Positions 39,297 to 42,167 of a stretch of 42,167 nt of DNA are shown piece by piece. This DNA comes from Dehalococcoidales bacterium (lineage in GTDB: Bacteria; Chloroflexota; Dehalococcoidia; Dehalococcoidales; GCA-2688105), in the NCBI GenBank assembly GCA_002688105.1, contig NZBQ01000009.1, forward strand, positions 21,389-63,555, in the 5' to 3' direction. The stretch's first letter is position 1. Every line of letters begins with the position of its first letter. The notes below the pieces were generated by a model that was given only the letters and a program-made list of their open reading frames with translations, was not told the origin of the DNA and did no database searches. The position numbers were made by a program, and so were the translations under genes.

Positions 39297-40943
39297 TTAA
39301 GCATTTTGCCTGGTTAGATAGTCCCCTATCTTTTGCCCCGCCGGGGACGACTCAGCCAACTTTAGCAGTTTATTTAAATCCTCATCCTGGTCAAGACTTA
39401 CCACTGGTACCTCCCCAAGTATTACCTCACCACTGCTTCCGTCGATAGAAATCTTATCCCCTTCCCTTATTATAGTGCCTTCAGGCATTCGGCACTGCTT
39501 GTCCTTATACTCAATACAAATTCCCTGGCATCCAACCACTGATGGTTTTCCCAGGTCACGGCATATAATAGCGGCGTGGCTAGAGGTACCACCCCTAGAA
39601 GTAACCAAACCCACAGCTGCCTTAATCCCGGCAACATCGGCCGGGGAAGTTTCTTGTCGCACCAGGATTACTTGTTCTCCCTTACCTTTCCAAACCAGAG
39701 CATCTTTAGGGGTAAAGACGACACGACCACTAACCACACCTGGAGAAATAGGAATCCCTGAGGTAATAACTTTTTTCTCGACAGAGTCAAGCTGAGTAGC
39801 CACTGACTGTTCCAACTGCTCCGTTGAGATTCTTGATAAGGCTTCTTCCTTAGTTATTAACCCCTCCTCCACCATATCAACAGCTATTTTTATCGCTGCC
39901 TTAGGCGTCCGTTTAGCGGTTCTACTCTGTAGCATAAAAAGTCTGCCTTCATCCACCGTGAATTCAACATCCTGAACGTCTTTATACCTCTTCTCCAATT
40001 TCTCCAAAGTTTTCTCTAAGGCAGGGTACACTTCCGGCATCTCTTCTCTTAGCTCCTCAATTTCTTTTGGTCTCCTGGTTCCCGCAACCACATCCTCTCC
40101 CTGGACATTCGTCAGATACTCACCATAGAGTCCTCTATTCCCCGTAGATATGTCCCGTGAAAAAACGACACCCGAACATGAGTTATCCCCACTATTGCCG
40201 AAGACCATTGTCTGAACGGTTACCGCCGTGCCCGGGAGGTCACCCGATATGTTTTTCATCCGGCGATACTCAATCGCCCTTGGGGTATTCCACGATTGGA
40301 ATACCCTGCCGATAGACCTCCACAACTGCTCATCAACACTTTCCAGAAAACTCTTACCATGTTTCTGGAAAACTTCCTCGAACTCCTGGGTGACATCTCG
40401 CAGGTCCTCCACTTCAAGCTGGGTTTCAGAGGTTAAATTCCCTTCGCTAACCTTATTCCTGATTATTATGTCAAACTCGCCATCTTCTATCCCCTCAACA
40501 GCAGTTCCAAAGCTTTGTAAGAGACGCCGATAGCAGTCCCACACAAACCAAGGGGCTTTATTATTCTTAATCAGCCTATCCACAATACTCCTGTTCAAAC
40601 CTATATTGAGCACTGTGTCCATCATGCCAGGCATAGAAACGGCTGCCCCAGAACGAGCCGAAACAAGAAGATGGTTTTCTGGGTCCCCAAACTTCCTGCC
40701 CGTGGCTCTCTCCAGCTTCCTGAGATTCGCATTAACCTCGTCTTTTAGCCCTGGTGGATACTGGCCTTCACCAGTGTAATATTTACCGACTTCGGCGGAT
40801 ATTATAAAGCCCGGAGGCACAGCTATTCCGATACTAGCCATATCCGCCAACCTAGCCCCTTTATTACCTAATATATCCCGTATTTCAAGGCTACCTTCAC
40901 CCTCACCGCTTTGGAAAAAGTAAACACGCTTCTCTACGCCCAT
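39297..40943 (-). CDS. PPDK/PEP-synthase-like protein lacking the PEP-binding barrel
   Basis: 548 residues against ~880 for pyruvate phosphate dikinase and ~800 for PEP synthase. It has the N-terminal ATP-grasp domain (about 1-370; GNKGARLADMASIGIAVPPG, SARSGAAVSMPGMMDTVLN, DVEFTVDEGRLFMLQSR) and a phosphohistidine swivel domain with His456 in RGGTSSHAAIICRDLG. The C-terminal PEP/pyruvate-binding TIM barrel is absent: the protein ends DYLTRQNA with a clean stop. It could phosphorylate its own His from ATP, but needs a partner for phosphate transfer to a substrate. Its ATG overlaps the stop of the winged-helix-like gene by ten bases. Confidence 0.85.
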   Translation of the reverse strand: MGVEKRVYFFQSGEGEGSLEIRDILGNKGARLADMASIGIAVPPGFIISAEVGKYYTGEGQYPPGLKDEVNANLRKLERATGRKFGDPENHLLVSARSGAAVSMPGMMDTVLNIGLNRSIVDRLIKNNKAPWFVWDCYRRLLQSFGTAVEGIEDGEFDIIIRNKVSEGNLTSETQLEVEDLRDVTQEFEEVFQKHGKSFLESVDEQLWRSIGRVFQSWNTPRAIEYRRMKNISGDLPGTAVTVQTMVFGNSGDNSCSGVVFSRDISTGNRGLYGEYLTNVQGEDVVAGTRRPKEIEELREEMPEVYPALEKTLEKLEKRYKDVQDVEFTVDEGRLFMLQSRTAKRTPKAAIKIAVDMVEEGLITKEEALSRISTEQLEQSVATQLDSVEKKVITSGIPISPGVVSGRVVFTPKDALVWKGKGEQVILVRQETSPADVAGIKAAVGLVTSRGGTSSHAAIICRDLGKPSVVGCQGICIEYKDKQCRMPEGTIIREGDKISIDGSSGEVILGEVPVVSLDQDEDLNKLLKLAESSPAGQKIGDYLTRQNA

Positions 40944-41503
40944 TCATCCCTCTCTTTGCCTAAAAGATTAATAAGATCCTCATGTAACTCGAACCATATA
41001 GTATGATAGGAATCCACACTGTATTTGGCTAGGTACTCTGTCTTGCCATCCTTAAGGTTCTGGAGAGCCCGGCTAAACCGGCTGGGATAAATTTCATACC
41101 TCGGAACTAGCTCGGTTAACCCCTGGAAAATTTCACCTACCCTAGCATGAACACCTTCTAACTCATCAAGAGCCTTTTGGTCATCCTTTCCTATCTGCCA
41201 TTCACTCACTATCTTTTTGAAAGTATTATTCTCCTCATCAAACTTTTCATAGACAGTTTCCAACTCCTTCTCCCGACCTTCCACCTCGGCTTTTCTAAAT
41301 TGACTAATCGCTTCTTCTCCGCTTTCAGTGAGCATCCACATACCATTATCCTCAGAAATATAACCCGTTTTAACACAGCCACCAAATAGTTCTCTCGTCT
41401 TGGCCGGCTCCATTTCAACTATTGAGGCGATAACATCCGGGTCTTCTATTGCCTGCCTGATATTTATATAGTTGAGAATCTTAAATTCATCCAGTGACAC
41501 CAT
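40934..41503 (-). CDS. Winged-helix-like partner protein of the PEP-dikinase cluster
   Basis: 189 residues. The N-terminal ~75 residues look like a winged helix (EPAKTRELFGGCVKTGYISE, then a short wing and GMWMLTESGEEAISQF). A long charged helical middle (75-125) and a C-terminal region SRFSRALQNLKDGKTEYLAK follow. No DNA-binding specificity can be read. The 10-base overlap with the PPDK-like gene implies tight coupling and a role as regulator or subunit. ATG 41503 has only a weak ribosome site (GGATGG). Confidence 0.65.
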   Translation of the reverse strand: MVSLDEFKILNYINIRQAIEDPDVIASIVEMEPAKTRELFGGCVKTGYISEDNGMWMLTESGEEAISQFRKAEVEGREKELETVYEKFDEENNTFKKIVSEWQIGKDDQKALDELEGVHARVGEIFQGLTELVPRYEIYPSRFSRALQNLKDGKTEYLAKYSVDSYHTIWFELHEDLINLLGKERDEWA

Positions 41504-41587
41504 AATACTACCATCCCTTATAGACTTTATCGTCCCAAGAAAACTTATAATTTCAGAAATTCAAGATTTCCTTGAGTTGATTCTAGC

Positions 41588-42167
41588 TCAAACACGTTTA
41601 AGAATTGTCACAATGCCTTCATCACCATCCACCCTGATAATATCCCCGGTCTTGATTTTACGGGTGGCAACCCTGGTGCCCACAACGGCGGGAACCCCTT
41701 CTTCCCGGGCAATGATAGCCGCATGACACATGTTCCCACCGGCATCCAGCACTACGCCTTTGCTCCTTACCAGAACCGGCCCCCAGGCCGGCGCTGTCGA
41801 AGACGTAACCAGGATATCACCATTCTTTACCTTATAGCTCTCTGAGAATCTGGGGATGACTACGGCCGGCCCTTCAGTAACACCAGCCGAGGCGGCTACA
41901 CCATTCACCACATCACTTTCCTCTTCCTCAGCCCTTTCCCATTCTTCCAGCCTCTCCTTGGTTATGCCCCATAGCATTACCGTAGATGGGTCAGAAAACT
42001 CTCCCTCAGGAAATACCCCAAGCAAGGTAGGAGGAGTATACTCACATAACTTCTCCCACATCATTTTTCTCTTGGCCACCTTCTTCTTCCAGTAAATATC
42101 CTTCACCGGTATGCCTACACCCCACGCCTGACAGACATCAAATATTACCTCATCTAATTCATACCTC
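41588..42167 (-). CDS. PEP-utilising-enzyme mobile-domain protein (5' end outside window)
   Basis: The frame is open to the window's right edge, so the gene begins beyond 42167; 192 C-terminal codons are visible (an internal GTG at 42106 is not the start). The C-terminal ~90 residues form a phosphohistidine swivel domain with GGNMCHAAIIAREEGVPAVVG, where Cys stands in the usual Ser position next to the catalytic His. The preceding segment MLWGITKERLEEWE resembles PEP-synthase-like proteins such as phenylphosphate synthase subunits, from memory. It sits 84 bases before the winged-helix-like gene in the same direction. Confidence 0.75.
   Translation of the reverse strand, partial: RYELDEVIFDVCQAWGVGIPVKDIYWKKKVAKRKMMWEKLCEYTPPTLLGVFPEGEFSDPSTVMLWGITKERLEEWERAEEEESDVVNGVAASAGVTEGPAVVIPRFSESYKVKNGDILVTSSTAPAWGPVLVRSKGVVLDAGGNMCHAAIIAREEGVPAVVGTRVATRKIKTGDIIRVDGDEGIVTILKRV

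Noticed and set aside
39297-40943. PPDK-like gene as a frameshifted full-length enzyme
   Set aside because: The stop is clean, and the next gene downstream is UPF0261 with no barrel-like frame in the 33-base gap or overlapping it.
1-42167. CRISPR array, prophage or insertion sequence
   Set aside because: No regularly spaced repeats, transposase, capsid or terminase frames were found; the only recombinase looks like housekeeping XerC/D.

Overview
The window reads as a stretch of chromosome from an uncultivated bacterium. Gene content fits a Chloroflexota (Dehalococcoidia-like) lineage. The clues are a hopanoid gene pair, an EF-G paralogue with a DTPGY motif, UPF0261 and PEP-mobile-domain proteins, an orphan molybdo-hydroxylase flavin subunit with extra cysteines, and dispersed CCCCTCTCC palindromes. 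This placement is inferred from gene families only, because no rRNA is present. Coding density is high, most starts have a clear Shine-Dalgarno sequence, and only one tRNA (Asn) is present. I see no insertion sequence, CRISPR array or prophage.

Left part (1-10.4 kb, mostly + strand): the 3' part of a squalene-hopene cyclase gene and a squalene/phytoene synthase; a three-gene set of 2-hydroxyacid-dehydrogenase-like protein, FGGY kinase and class II aldolase; a small orphan protein; tRNA-Asn; prfA-prmC; and a convergent EF-G paralogue. From 10.5 to 12.4 kb two inverted copies of a palindromic repeat bracket an AT-rich orphan ORF and a surface transglutaminase-like protein. From 12.4 to 16 kb a minus-strand run encodes a DUF350-like protein, a SpoIIM-like protein, a nitroreductase, Pcm, a small tail-anchored protein and a XerC/D recombinase.

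Middle (16.2-28.4 kb): a plus-strand five-gene cluster (M24 metallohydrolase, EthD-like, cupin, adenine-deaminase-type amidohydrolase, DUF6506-like) lies behind a structured leader. An M20 amidohydrolase converges on it. A minus-strand operon then encodes a complete 2-oxoacid dehydrogenase complex (E1 alpha, E1 beta, E2, E3) followed by lipB and lipA, so the lipoyl-dependent enzymes and their cofactor supply are encoded together.

Right part (28.5-42.2 kb, all minus strand): a truncated HcrB/CoxM-like flavin subunit, an internally duplicated cysteine-rich protein that may be L-2-amino-thiazoline-4-carboxylate-hydrolase-like, a C-N hydrolase, a PreA-like dihydropyrimidine dehydrogenase, a complete BMP-type (nucleoside-family) ABC importer, a UPF0261 protein, and a group of PEP-dikinase pieces. 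These pieces are an ATP-grasp plus phosphohistidine protein without the PEP-binding barrel, a winged-helix-like partner overlapping it by 10 bases, and a second phosphohistidine-domain protein cut by the window end. The transporter, PreA and C-N hydrolase suggest uptake and reductive or hydrolytic breakdown of an N-heterocycle or carbamoyl compound. The split PEP-dikinase cluster and the duplicated cysteine-rich protein are the least conventional parts of the window.
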